DNA of 64,000 nt, from the NCBI RefSeq assembly GCF_003201875.1, contig NZ_QJKD01000013.1:1-64000 (forward strand), in the 5' to 3' direction. Origin of the DNA: Hungatella effluvii (GTDB lineage Bacteria; Bacillota; Clostridia; Lachnospirales; Lachnospiraceae). This document shows positions 31,987-40,976 of the stretch, in pieces (the stretch's first letter is position 1; every line of letters begins with the position of its first letter). Below the pieces are notes generated by a model. That model was not told the DNA's origin, did no database searches, and saw nothing but the letters and a program-made list of their open reading frames with translations. The position numbers were made by a program, and so were the translations under genes.

Positions 31987-33351
31987 ATGATGAATACAGA
32001 TCTATGCAGCAGAATTATTCTGCCGTACTGTCCGTCCTACGAATCGGCGAGGCAGATCTTTAACCGCTCCATACAAAAATGTCCCTCCTCCATCATCTAT
32101 TGCAGGAATGATGATGAGGCGGCACGGGCAGTTTGTTATGGCGCCAGGCAGAAGCAGGAAATCCGAGTGAGATCCGGCGGACATAATTATGAAGGATACT
32201 GCATCGGTAATGGTAAGATGACGGTTGATACCAGTCCTTTAAAAGGGATTCAGCTTGACAGCACCGGAACGCTCAAAATCGGCGGCGGTGTCTCCAACAG
32301 AGAACTTTACCATTTCTTGAAACAATACGGCTATCCATTTCCCAGCGGTACTTGCCCTACCGTAAATGCAGTCGGCCTGACTCAGGGAGGCGGCTGGGGA
32401 CATTCCTCCAGAATGTATGGACTGGCCTGTGACAGCCTTGTGGAAGCAGAACTCATCGATGCCTCCGGCAGGCTGATTACTGCCAGTGAAGCGTCTCATC
32501 CCGACCTTTTCTGGGCTCTGCGGGGCGGGGGAGGCGGGAACTTCGGCGTCGTGACATCACTGAGTTACCGCCTTACACCTGTAGTCTCTCATGTCACCTA
32601 TGTGGATATAGAATATTCCCGGATCGACGATTTAACCGCGCTCCAATTCTTTCAGACATGGCAGGCTTGGACCACAGGCGGCGAAATTCGTTTCACTCCC
32701 AACAGCCGCATTTTTAATTCTGCACGGGACGGGATGGGCATATTCCTGCGTGGCTTCTTCTATGGAACACCGGACGAAGCGGAGGCTGCGGTTCAGCCAT
32801 TTCTCGATATCTACGGGGCAGAGGTTTCGTTTCGCTATGTCACTTTTTGGGAAGCCACCGAAATTGACGCTTCGATTTACCCGGCTTCTGAAACGTTTCA
32901 GTTTGCAGGACGCTTCGCGTATGCGGACTTTTCAGACAGCCAGATTATATCGCTCCTCAGCCTCATCAAGACCAGAGCGCGCGGGGCCTCCTATGCTTCC
33001 GTGGCTCTCTACGCCATGGGCGGCAAAGTCAGAGCTGTAAATCCCTGCGAAACCGCATTCTATTACAGAAATTCCGACTTTATCATCGGAATCGAAACGG
33101 TATGGGAAGACTGCTTCTTCGAAGCGGAGAATCAGGCATGGATGGCGGCACGCTTTCCATATTTGCATTCCTTAACCACAGGTTCGTATATTAATTTCCC
33201 GTATCTATATACAGATCACTACATGGACGCTTACTATGGAGAGAATAAAGAGCGGTTAGTTGAAATCAAGAAACGGTATGATCCATGCAATCTCTTCCGC
33301 TTCCCTCAAAGCATCCGGGCTGACCAGCTGCCGGGGCTGCTGCCGGAATAA
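31987..33351 (+). CDS. FAD-linked oxidase, berberine-bridge (BBE) type, bicovalent-FAD motif
   Basis: A 454-residue flavoprotein if started at ATG 31987, which has AAAAGGATG upstream; the longer frame from 31873 lacks a ribosome site. The PCMH-type FAD domain shows VRSGGHNYEGY, whose His is the 8-alpha attachment site in this family, and SGTCPTVNAVG, whose Cys matches the second (6-S-cysteinyl) attachment site of bicovalent members. LTQGGGWGHSSRMYGLACDS and LFWALRGGGGGNFGVVTS follow. The C-terminus (YYGENKERLVEIKKRYDPCN then LF) is the BBE domain. It has no signal peptide. Family members oxidise carbohydrates or alcohols; the substrate here is unknown. Oxygen as acceptor would be odd in a strict anaerobe. 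Confidence 0.9.
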   Translation: MMNTDLCSRIILPYCPSYESARQIFNRSIQKCPSSIIYCRNDDEAARAVCYGARQKQEIRVRSGGHNYEGYCIGNGKMTVDTSPLKGIQLDSTGTLKIGGGVSNRELYHFLKQYGYPFPSGTCPTVNAVGLTQGGGWGHSSRMYGLACDSLVEAELIDASGRLITASEASHPDLFWALRGGGGGNFGVVTSLSYRLTPVVSHVTYVDIEYSRIDDLTALQFFQTWQAWTTGGEIRFTPNSRIFNSARDGMGIFLRGFFYGTPDEAEAAVQPFLDIYGAEVSFRYVTFWEATEIDASIYPASETFQFAGRFAYADFSDSQIISLLSLIKTRARGASYASVALYAMGGKVRAVNPCETAFYYRNSDFIIGIETVWEDCFFEAENQAWMAARFPYLHSLTTGSYINFPYLYTDHYMDAYYGENKERLVEIKKRYDPCNLFRFPQSIRADQLPGLLPE

Positions 33352-33393
33352 CCGGCCACCAATGGAGTTTCAAAGCAGTTGCGGCCGGTATTG

Positions 33394-34059
33394 TCACTTC
33401 ATCCAGCCCCTCAGGAATGGTCCTGACAATGCAATGACAGGGAAGCCAACTCCGATAAACCGGAAGATCCATACGAAAAACCAGGTCCCTCTCTGTTCTT
33501 TTGGCACATAAATCTTATCCGGACGCCCGGGAATATAATAAAGCTCTACTTCCTCCCCAACAGAAACAGAAAGAAAGCCGCTCCCAAAGCTGCTGTTGGT
33601 GCTGGATTCCGAAGTAATTCTGTGTTTAGCGCCTTCTGCGTAAAACTCATATACGGGGGCGTACGTTCTGTTCTGGCTGCTGCCCCGCGGTTCTTTGTCC
33701 ACCACGACGGCAGTGGTCACGGCGGTGGCGAATCTGCGCCTCTTAGCGGCCTTACGCCCCATGGCTGATCCAATCAACATAAATACAACAGGTACCAGGA
33801 CAAAAAAGATATCTCCCCATTCCCGGTCTGCCATACCGCGCTCATACTGAACCATCATAATCGCCCCGATGGCGCAGTAAAACAAACTCCACAGAAGAAA
33901 ATATCCCCATTTCTTCCCGGTACTCTTTTCTTCCTGCGGCATCCCGGTATGATCTTCCCGACTCTTGACAAGTCTGTAGAAATAGATTACAACAAGTGCT
34001 GAGCCTATCAGTGAAATGGCTGATACTACGATAACAAAGATCCAAAGTGATTGATTCAT
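33394..34059 (-). CDS. DUF3592-like membrane protein
   Basis: A 221-residue protein started at ATG 34059 (ACAGGAGGATACCGCT upstream) rather than 34110. Helices lie at about 4-26, 52-70 and 84-104 and near the C-terminus (FFVWIFRFIGVGFPVIALSG). A cytoplasmic or extracytoplasmic beta domain between them has TAVVVDKEPRG, YAPVYEFYAEGAKHRI, VGEEVELYYIPGRPDKIYV. This pattern is typical of DUF3592-type proteins, whose function is unknown. It is convergent with the FAD oxidase gene. Confidence 0.7.
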   Translation of the reverse strand: MNQSLWIFVIVVSAISLIGSALVVIYFYRLVKSREDHTGMPQEEKSTGKKWGYFLLWSLFYCAIGAIMMVQYERGMADREWGDIFFVLVPVVFMLIGSAMGRKAAKRRRFATAVTTAVVVDKEPRGSSQNRTYAPVYEFYAEGAKHRITSESSTNSSFGSGFLSVSVGEEVELYYIPGRPDKIYVPKEQRGTWFFVWIFRFIGVGFPVIALSGPFLRGWMK

Positions 34060-34459
34060 AGCGGTATCCTCCTGTCGGCAGCGGTCTGTCAGCAAACATT
34101 TATGCCGCAATCGGGTGCATGCTGCTTCATAAATTAATTCTAGTATATGCCTGCCGGTATGTCAAACCATTCCTCCAGACGCCTATGTCAATGATTGAAT
34201 CGCATATTCTGCAAACAGCTCCTGACGCGACGGCAGATTTTATTGATTCTATAAAACTTGTATATGGGTAGTTGGAGGGGAAGGTTTAAAATCATATTTC
34301 ATAGGTGCCTGTCAAAAATAACAACCTGATAAAACCCTGAAACGGAATATTGGCGTTTGACAGAATTGTTTTGAGAACGTAGAATGAAATAAAATACAAA
34401 ATAATTTAATAAAAAGGAAAAACACGATACTATTGGCAAATATACAGGGAGGTACCTCT
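34060..34459. other. Gene-free interval 34060-34459
   Basis: About 400 bases. It holds the promoter of the small gene at 34460. An 8-bp inverted repeat, CTGTCAAA (34309-34316) and TTTGACAG (34356-34363), has its right arm over the -35. A short plus-strand frame ending at about 34271 might be a degraded C-terminus, but I cannot support it. Confidence 0.4.
34357..34385 (+). promoter_or_regulatory. Sigma-A promoter of the gene at 34460
   Basis: TTGACA (34357-34362), 17 bases, TAGAAT (34380-34385). The expected leader is about 70 bases, ending in GGGAGGTACCTCT before the ATG. Confidence 0.65.
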
Positions 34460-34711
34460 ATGAACGATAAGATTAAAACTGCTTTGAGCTCGGAGAAATC
34501 AATGACTGTTATAAATCTGCTTTTTCTTTTGTCGCTGTTCATTCGTAACCGCGGAATCATTTTTATTGCATATATCGCGTGGATCGTTTTTCTGATCTGT
34601 TTTATTAAGAAAACCTCTTCCAGGGCCGTTAGGGCTGTCAACGGAATATTTCTTATCTTTGCGGCTGCGATGATTGTGATAAATCTGTATTCCATGATTA
34701 GTTATAGATAG
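34460..34711 (+). CDS. Small membrane protein, unknown
   Basis: An 83-residue protein started at ATG 34460 behind CAGGGAGGTACCTCT; the frame extends to 34433 but the internal start has the ribosome site. Polar N-terminus, then hydrophobic segments at about 16-28, 33-50 and 60-80 with basic residues between them. It has its own promoter. I do not recognise the family. Confidence 0.6.
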   Translation: MNDKIKTALSSEKSMTVINLLFLLSLFIRNRGIIFIAYIAWIVFLICFIKKTSSRAVRAVNGIFLIFAAAMIVINLYSMISYR

Positions 34712-34831
34712 GAAACTGGAACTTAGGATGTTGGTTTTTAAACGTCGTTTGGGAATGATAGACTGATGGGAATATGGATAATACAATAGAATCAAGGTCC
34801 GCCTGATACTATCGCATTATCCATATATTGC

Positions 34832-35323
34832 TTATCCGATTATCCCGTCTTCCGCCTCTGTCTTCTTCACGAAATCCAAATTATAACGCACCGCGCCGTG
34901 GTCTCTCATGATTCTGGCACGAGTAATGCGGATCGCCAGAATAACACAGCTCTCGTCTTTTTCATCGTTTGCCTGATCGTACCAGTCGGCAAATGCCCGG
35001 CGAAGTTTCACTCTCAGTTCCGCATTCTTCGGATCCAGCACCCAGCCAAGATTTTCACCAATCCCATGTCCGTAAATCCCCTCGAAGCAAACAGCAAATG
35101 CAGTCTCTTTATTCTGAGCGATCTGAAGCATTTTATTTGACTTCGCCCATGTCGTAATATAGAACACTCCATCTTCATAATAAGCATCCACATCACGAAC
35201 ACAGGAACTGGGCATTCCGTCAGCATTTGGTTCCATTACTACGGTCGAAAGCGCAATAATATTATCTTTTCCATTGCCGCAGCTCTCTTCTATTAATTTT
35301 ATTCCCTCTTCATATCTGCTCAT
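34832..35323 (-). CDS. Pyridoxamine 5'-phosphate oxidase-like flavin-binding protein
   Basis: A 163-residue split-barrel protein: IALSTVVMEPNADGMPSSCV, YYEDGVFYITTWAKSNKMLQ and NKETAFAVCFEGIYGHG match the FMN-binding core of the PNPOx-like family. These are often general flavin reductases or FMN/F420-binding proteins; a true PdxH role is unlikely at this length. It starts after ACAGGAGGAGTTAAAC. It lies 95 bases downstream of the AraC/GyrI gene on the same strand and may be co-transcribed. Confidence 0.8.
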   Translation of the reverse strand: MSRYEEGIKLIEESCGNGKDNIIALSTVVMEPNADGMPSSCVRDVDAYYEDGVFYITTWAKSNKMLQIAQNKETAFAVCFEGIYGHGIGENLGWVLDPKNAELRVKLRRAFADWYDQANDEKDESCVILAIRITRARIMRDHGAVRYNLDFVKKTEAEDGIIG

Positions 35324-35418
35324 TGTTTAACTCCTCCTGTTAAATTTATCGTTCGTGAAACTCACAAAACCGGCAACTCATCATCTTTATTAAAATCATT
35401 CACAGCTTTAGCCATGAT

Positions 35419-36327
35419 TCATTCACTGCCATTCCGCGCTCTGAACGGAATCCACATCTCCATATATGCCATTTCAGGCGTATGATGATCATACATCTCC
35501 GGGAAAAAGCCGTCAGCAATCAACCCATGGCTTTTCAGCCAGCCCCTGGTAAATTTCATCATCTTTCCCATAGAGGCCATCAGCTGTTTGGGATTATCAG
35601 CCTCAAATGAACAGACGACATATTCTCTCGCAGGCAGCTGCCAGCTTACAAAACGGGAATCCTCTTCACACGGTTCTACCCCGATGAAATAAGTCGAATA
35701 CCCATCCGGCGCATCGCCGTGATAAGAGACACCGAGTATCAGGCCGCCGGGTATATGCGGAATGTCTTTCAGGGCATCGAAAAACTGTTTCCAAATGGCG
35801 TCGGATTCATCTACTCCTGTCCTTTCACCCATCATCTTCCCTTTTGAAAAGGAGTAATATCCGACAACACCAAGGAAGTTGACAGGCTCCTTTAGGGTCC
35901 TTCGGTTATATTCCAACACTAACCCTTCGCCGATTAAGGGCACACCTTCGTCTACCATCCTGTAATTCAGGGAAAGATCAGGCTTGTCATAATTCATCAG
36001 GCCGACAGGCTTGTCCCGGTATTGCGCCGGTGTGATGCCATAGGTGTCTTTGAATGCCCGTGTGAAAGTCTCACGACCGCCGAAGCCGAATTCCACTGCA
36101 ACATTCAAGATGCTGTTTTCTTTGTTTCTCAGAGACTCGCATGCCCGGGCCAAACGCCGCAGTTTGACGTATTCCCGCACCGGCTTCTTCACCAGCCGCG
36201 CGAACAGCCTCTGATAGTAAAACAACGACAGTCCGGCAAGATCCGCCAACTCCTCGATCTGGATTTCCTCGCCAATATGTTCCTCGATATAGTTTAAAGT
36301 CTTTTGTATGGATTCCCACGCATGCAT
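35419..36327 (-). CDS. AraC-family regulator with GyrI-like effector-binding domain
   Basis: A 302-residue regulator with the DNA-binding domain first. Residues 8-108 hold two helix-turn-helices (IEELADLAGLSLFYYQRLFA; ILNVAVEFGFGGRETFTRAF, with YGITPAQYRD). The C-terminal 145-300 is a GyrI/Rob-like small-molecule domain (ILGVSYHGDAPDGYSTYFIG and MEMWIPFRA at the end). This SoxS-Rob-type layout often senses drugs or other amphipathic compounds. The start has AAAAGAGGTGCTGCT. Confidence 0.9.
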   Translation of the reverse strand: MHAWESIQKTLNYIEEHIGEEIQIEELADLAGLSLFYYQRLFARLVKKPVREYVKLRRLARACESLRNKENSILNVAVEFGFGGRETFTRAFKDTYGITPAQYRDKPVGLMNYDKPDLSLNYRMVDEGVPLIGEGLVLEYNRRTLKEPVNFLGVVGYYSFSKGKMMGERTGVDESDAIWKQFFDALKDIPHIPGGLILGVSYHGDAPDGYSTYFIGVEPCEEDSRFVSWQLPAREYVVCSFEADNPKQLMASMGKMMKFTRGWLKSHGLIADGFFPEMYDHHTPEMAYMEMWIPFRARNGSE

Positions 36328-36561
36328 AGCAGCACCTCTTTTCCCACTATACCATAATTTTAAGACAGATGCGTGACCGTGTCTGCCCTTTTTCTATTCG
36401 GTGTTAATTCCGGCATACTCCATTCTTGAGGACATCTGGATATAACGCTGTTTTTACCATCATACCATATCGAACGTATGTTTGCAATCAGAATATGCAT
36501 CTGATTCTATATCAACCGCCTGCCCCTCTGCATACCCTATATAGAACTGGAGGCGTAAATA

Positions 36562-37146
36562 ATGATGAGACAAGAACAGCTAAGCATCGTAACAGACAAA
36601 TACTTAACCTGCTTTAACAACATACTGGACCAAATGATACAGCAGATGAACAGTGCCCAACTGAGCAACAGTATTTCCTATAACTTTATTGTTCAGATGA
36701 TTCCCCACCACAAGGCAGCAATCGAGATGTCCTGTAATCTCCTGCATTACACCACCCTGGTACCACTGCAGGAAATTGCGTTAAATATCATTGAAGAACA
36801 GAATAAGAGCATTGAGAATATGGAGGCAATCCAGAACCGCTGTCAGATGTTCTGCAACCCGCCGCAGAAAATTGAACTTTTCCTTTGTCACTATAAGCAA
36901 ATTACACAGACTATGTTTGATGATATGAGAAATGCATGTTCCACAAATGATATCAATGCGAATTTTATTCGTGAAATGATTCCCCATCACAGAGGCGCCA
37001 TCCAAATGTCACGGAATGCCCTGCAGTTTCCAATCTGCCAGGAGCTGAAGCCGATTATCCAGTCCATTATCGTGTCGCAGCAGAATGGGATTCGGGAAAT
37101 GGAGTGTCTGCTTAAATGTATTGAGAAATGTGACAGACCGTGCTGA
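36562..37146 (+). CDS. Tandem DUF305 (ferritin-like four-helix) protein
   Basis: A 194-residue helical protein containing two DUF305 units, each with the metal-site-like motif: MIPHHKAAIEMS (about 50-61) and MIPHHRGAIQMS (about 138-149). Each half also has a downstream NxIREME / NKSIENME helix. There is no signal peptide, although many DUF305 proteins are exported. Cysteines are scattered (about 9), including a terminal CIEKCDRPC. The function is unknown, possibly metal binding. It starts after CTGGAGGCGTAAATA; a second ATG follows at once. A strong hairpin ends the gene. Confidence 0.85.
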   Translation: MMRQEQLSIVTDKYLTCFNNILDQMIQQMNSAQLSNSISYNFIVQMIPHHKAAIEMSCNLLHYTTLVPLQEIALNIIEEQNKSIENMEAIQNRCQMFCNPPQKIELFLCHYKQITQTMFDDMRNACSTNDINANFIREMIPHHRGAIQMSRNALQFPICQELKPIIQSIIVSQQNGIREMECLLKCIEKCDRPC

Positions 37147-37166
37147 CAGAAGAGTTCCACACACAC

Positions 37167-37202
37167 CAATCCCCCGGTCCGAACACCCGGACCGGGGGAT
37201 TG
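37167..37202. terminator. Strong hairpin between convergent genes
   Basis: CAATCCCCCGGTCCG (37167-37181), six-base loop, CGGACCGGGGGATTG (37188-37202), a perfect 15-bp stem. No long T run on either side; placement between convergent genes supports a terminator. Confidence 0.7.
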
Positions 37203-37217
37203 TCATCCACTTCTTCC

Positions 37218-38267
37218 TTATACTCTTTTCTTCTTCCGCGCCATAATCATACTCTGCACCACCAAAAACAGGCACAGCATGGCGGCCACGGTAATTCCCG
37301 TCCACCACGCCTGATCGAGGCCGATGGAGGAAACGATATTTTGAATCGTGCTGAGTGACAGCACGCCGACAAACGTACCGGCGATATTGCCGACGCCGCC
37401 TGTCAGAAGCGTTCCGCCGATGATGGATGACGCGATTGCGTTCATCTCCATGCCCATGGCATGGGAGGCCGATCCGGAGCCTACGTGCAGGAAATAGACG
37501 TAACCGCCGATCCCCGCCAGAAGGCCGCAGAGCAAATGCGCCAGAAATCTGGTCTTCTTCACATTGATTCCAAGCATCAGAGCGCTCTGCCTGCTGCCGC
37601 CCACCGCGTAAAAATTCCGCCCTGCCTTCGTCCATTTCAGGATACAGAACAGGATAATCACCACCAGAACGGCGACGATCACGCCGATTTCCACATAGGC
37701 GTTAATGTATTTTCCCAGCTTGTTTACCGTTCCGAGTCCGGGTACATTGATCCGCGTATCTTTCAAGGCTGCAAAGCCTTCATTGGCCACATTAAACGGA
37801 GCCGTATGAACAATCGTCGTCATGCCTCTGGCAAAGAACATCCCCGCCAGTGAGACGATAAACGGCTGGATATCCAGATAGGCCACGAGAAAGCCCTGTA
37901 CCGCGCCGAATGCCAGACCGATTCCCAGCGCAATCAGCAGGGAGGCAAAGACACTGCCTCCGTGATAATCCAGGTATACGGCGCAGCTCATGCTGACCAG
38001 TGCGACGACGCCTCCCACGGAGATATCGATTCCGCCGGTGATCATAACAAGGCTCATGCCGCAGGAGGTAATGATGAGCGCTGCATTCGCATTCAGAATA
38101 TTAAAAAACGTCTGAGGCTTTAAAAACCCCTTTTTCAGAAATATCATGGCTCCGATATACATGACAAGGAAAACCACGATCGTAATGAGAAGCAGCAAAT
38201 TCGTGTCAGTCAGCCTTTTCGGCTTATTTGGCAGCGCCTGGCTGCCTGCTTTTTTTGTGTTTGACAT
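37218..38267 (-). CDS. Sugar ABC transporter permease, YjfF/RbsC-like (CUT2)
   Basis: A 349-residue permease with about ten helices. Typical CUT2 motifs are ITSCGMSLVMITGGIDISVG, FAVGGSRQSALMLGINV-like and IASSIIGGTLLTGGVGNIAG. It is the last gene of a four-gene transport operon after the binding protein, the double ATPase and a second permease, matching the YtfQ-YtfR-YtfT-YjfF galactofuranose system in order and type. Two different permeases in one CUT2 system are characteristic of that subgroup. Confidence 0.92.
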   Translation of the reverse strand: MSNTKKAGSQALPNKPKRLTDTNLLLLITIVVFLVMYIGAMIFLKKGFLKPQTFFNILNANAALIITSCGMSLVMITGGIDISVGGVVALVSMSCAVYLDYHGGSVFASLLIALGIGLAFGAVQGFLVAYLDIQPFIVSLAGMFFARGMTTIVHTAPFNVANEGFAALKDTRINVPGLGTVNKLGKYINAYVEIGVIVAVLVVIILFCILKWTKAGRNFYAVGGSRQSALMLGINVKKTRFLAHLLCGLLAGIGGYVYFLHVGSGSASHAMGMEMNAIASSIIGGTLLTGGVGNIAGTFVGVLSLSTIQNIVSSIGLDQAWWTGITVAAMLCLFLVVQSMIMARKKKRV

Positions 38268-38268
38268 A

Positions 38269-39351
38269 TCAGGCGACCTCCCTCTGTTTTCTTAAACTCT
38301 TTCCGAGGCTGGAAATCTTCTCTTTTACAGCCGGGGCGCTGATGACGACCAGCACGATGACGACCATGGCCTTATAGGCCGGAAGGGCATCCGAGGAGAC
38401 ATTAAACTTATAAAGGGTTGTCGTGAGGAACTGAATGACATAGGCTCCCAGAATCGACGCCATAATATTAAACTTACCGCCGCTTAACACATTTCCGCCG
38501 AGGGCGACCGCCAGGATGGCATCCATCTCGATATCCTTGGCAATGACCGAATAGTTGATGGTGGAGAGCCGGCTCGTTTTAATCAGGGCCACAACCGCTA
38601 CACACAGCCCCAGAATGACGAAGCTCAGCCATTTGATAAACGCAGGGTTTAAACCGTTCAGCCTAGAGGAGCTGGCGTTAATTCCGACAGCCTGGGTATA
38701 TAAGCCCAGATTCGTGAACTTTAACACCAGCATGGCGATGATGACGCAGACCACTGCCAGGAAAAACGGTGTGGGGATCGGGATTCCCGGAATAAATCCG
38801 CCGAAATACGTAAATGTCTTATCTGTTACGATAGGAAGCTCATTGTTATTGATCCACGCGGCGATGGAACGGCCGGCGGTATAGAGGATCAAAGTCGCAA
38901 CCATGGGCTGGATTTTAAAGATCGCTACCAGCACGCCGTTGAACGCGCCAAATATCATGGCGGTCAGGCACGCAGCCAGAAATGCCACGATGATCGGAGC
39001 CCTAAGCGTCCCGTCTCCGCCCAGTCCGACGAGAACCCGCAGAATCACGGAGCCTGCAATCGCCACAGCCGCGCCGACGCTGATATCCTGTCCGCCGGAA
39101 GCCGCCGTGACCAGCGTCATGCCGATGGCCAGAATAGCCACCTCGGAGCCATAGTCGAGAATCGTCATCACATATCCGGTTAAAACAGGGTCTCCGCCGC
39201 TGTTGGTACCCAGTGTGATTTTGAAAAACGCCGGGTCAATTACCAGGTTAAATACCGTCAGCAGCAGAAGCGCCGCAATGGGGATGAATATCTGCTTCCT
39301 GAATAAACCGGCAAACGCATTTGATATCGTTGTACTCTTCTTCCCTGTCAT
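38269..39351 (-). CDS. Sugar ABC transporter permease, YtfT-like (CUT2)
   Basis: A 360-residue permease with about ten helices: LAIGMTLVTAASGGQDISVG, GAFNGVLVAIFKIQPMVATL, DAILAVALGGNVLSGGKFNI. Gly-Gly-Gln-Asp replaces the usual GGIDLS signature of RbsC, as in YtfT. Its start overlaps the ATPase stop by 4 bases and its stop is 1 base before the next permease gene, so the genes are tightly coupled. Confidence 0.92.
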   Translation of the reverse strand: MTGKKSTTISNAFAGLFRKQIFIPIAALLLLTVFNLVIDPAFFKITLGTNSGGDPVLTGYVMTILDYGSEVAILAIGMTLVTAASGGQDISVGAAVAIAGSVILRVLVGLGGDGTLRAPIIVAFLAACLTAMIFGAFNGVLVAIFKIQPMVATLILYTAGRSIAAWINNNELPIVTDKTFTYFGGFIPGIPIPTPFFLAVVCVIIAMLVLKFTNLGLYTQAVGINASSSRLNGLNPAFIKWLSFVILGLCVAVVALIKTSRLSTINYSVIAKDIEMDAILAVALGGNVLSGGKFNIMASILGAYVIQFLTTTLYKFNVSSDALPAYKAMVVIVLVVISAPAVKEKISSLGKSLRKQREVA

Positions 39352-40868
39352 TCCATCTCACCTCCGGCAATGGTTTCCATGATTTTAGCCTGATTCAGCT
39401 CCTCACCCGACAGCTCTCCGACCACTCTGCGGTCACGCATGACGATCAAACGGGAGCACGTGTGAAGCATCTCATCCGTTTCAGAAGAAATAAAGGTGAC
39501 GCTCATTCCCTCCGCGGCCAGCTTTAATACCAGCTTCTGTATTTCGATTTTCGTGCCAATGTCGATGCCGCGGGTCGGTTCGTCCAGAATCAGATATTCC
39601 GGATGGGTCAGCAGCCAGCGGGCAAGAATGACCTTCTGCTGGTTTCCTCCGGAAAGTGACTTAATGGGTGTATCCGCCGACGCGGTCTTAATTTCCAGCA
39701 GCTTGATGTATTCGTCTGCAAACTTATTTGCCTCCGCTCTGGAGAACGGCCGGAAAAATCCTCTAAGCACCTGTGCCGCAAGGATAATATTGTCTCTCAC
39801 GGAGAGGTCTCCCACGATACCGTCGTTCTTGCGGTCCTCCGGAAGGTAGGCAATCCCATTTTTCATGGCGTCCAGAGGCTTAGTCATCTTCACCGTTTTT
39901 CCGTTCTTTTTCATCGTTCCGCCGATTACCCTGTCTGCGCTGAACATGGCGCGGACACATTCACTCCGCCCGGAGCCCAGAAGGCCGGTAAAGCCGTTGA
40001 CCTCACCTTTTTTGATGTAGAAATCAAACGGCTTGATTCCCGCATCGCTCTGAAGCCCCTGGGCCTCGATGACACGCTCGTCGGCGCCTTTATAGCCTTC
40101 TGTCTTCTCCCGGATATTTTCCATATCGTTCAGTTCCTTGCCGAGCATCTTTGCAACCAGCTTCACCCTGGGAAGCTCTTCTATGACGTATTCTCCCACC
40201 AGCTGGCCGTCGCGCAGAACCGTGATTTTATCGCATACCTCATAGACCTGATCCAGGAAATGGGTGACAAAGATGATGCCGACGCCCCGCTCTCTTAAAT
40301 CCCTCATGAGGCCGAAGAGCTTTTCCACCTCCGATTCGTCCAGGGAAGAGGTCGGCTCATCTAAAATCAATACCTTGCAGTCCATGTCAACCGCGCGGGC
40401 GATCGCTACCATCTGCTGAATCGCTATGGAGCAGTCGGATAACTGCTGGGTGGCCCCTGCCGGAATCCCCAGTTTGTCAAGAATCGCGTCCGCATCCGCA
40501 TTCATCTTCTTCCAGTCCATCATCTGCGTTTTTCCGCGTCCGATGTACATGTTTTCAGCCACCGTAAGATTCGGGCACAAGGTAATCTCCTGATATACCG
40601 TGCTGATTCCCAGATTCTGTGCGTCACGGGGAGATTTGATAACCGCAGCCTTCTCCATGCCCTTTAAATAAATTTCGCCTTCATCCTTTTCATATACACC
40701 CGTCAGCACCTTGATCAGTGTGGACTTTCCTGCTCCGTTTTCACCCATCAGCGCGTGAATCTCCCCTTCACACAGGGTAAAATCCACCGCCTGCAGCGCG
40801 CGTACTCCCGGAAAGCTCTTATGTATATTTCTCATTTCCAATACAGACTTCTCTTTCACCAGCGCCAT
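39348..40868 (-). CDS. Sugar ABC transporter ATP-binding protein, YtfR/RbsA-like
   Basis: A 506-residue protein with two nucleotide-binding domains. The first has an intact Walker A (GENGAGKST), a relaxed signature and Walker B VLILDEPTSSLD. The second has the degenerate P-loop GLLGSGRSE typical of CUT2 ATPases, but a proper LSGGNQQKV and LILDEPTRGID. It starts after AAAGGAGTGA. It energises the permease pair encoded downstream. A hairpin separates it from the binding-protein gene. Confidence 0.94.
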   Translation of the reverse strand: MALVKEKSVLEMRNIHKSFPGVRALQAVDFTLCEGEIHALMGENGAGKSTLIKVLTGVYEKDEGEIYLKGMEKAAVIKSPRDAQNLGISTVYQEITLCPNLTVAENMYIGRGKTQMMDWKKMNADADAILDKLGIPAGATQQLSDCSIAIQQMVAIARAVDMDCKVLILDEPTSSLDESEVEKLFGLMRDLRERGVGIIFVTHFLDQVYEVCDKITVLRDGQLVGEYVIEELPRVKLVAKMLGKELNDMENIREKTEGYKGADERVIEAQGLQSDAGIKPFDFYIKKGEVNGFTGLLGSGRSECVRAMFSADRVIGGTMKKNGKTVKMTKPLDAMKNGIAYLPEDRKNDGIVGDLSVRDNIILAAQVLRGFFRPFSRAEANKFADEYIKLLEIKTASADTPIKSLSGGNQQKVILARWLLTHPEYLILDEPTRGIDIGTKIEIQKLVLKLAAEGMSVTFISSETDEMLHTCSRLIVMRDRRVVGELSGEELNQAKIMETIAGGEME

Positions 40869-40884
40869 TCACTCCTTTTTGTAG

Positions 40885-40940
40885 GGAAAGAGCGCAAAGC
40901 GTTCATACGAATATCAATTATGCCGCGCTGCACTCTTTCC
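40885..40940 (-). promoter_or_regulatory. Intergenic hairpin after the binding-protein gene
   Basis: GGAAAGAG-C-GCA on the left (from 40885) pairs with TGC-A-CTCTTTCC on the right (to 40940), with a few mismatches and a long loop. It is the third binding-protein gene in the window followed by a stem-loop, which suggests a shared way of setting high binding-protein levels. Confidence 0.5.
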
Positions 40941-40976
40941 ATTTTCTATCCTATAAACATTTTATTGGCTTGTCGC

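Noticed and set aside
34140..34271. Possible C-terminal relic ending DFIDSIKLVYG on the plus strand
   Set aside because: Too short to align with any family and no upstream continuation; it could be chance.
37009..37635. 208-codon minus-strand frame overlapping the DUF305 and permease genes
   Set aside because: It is an out-of-frame, Arg-rich shadow of the permease and crosses a terminator.
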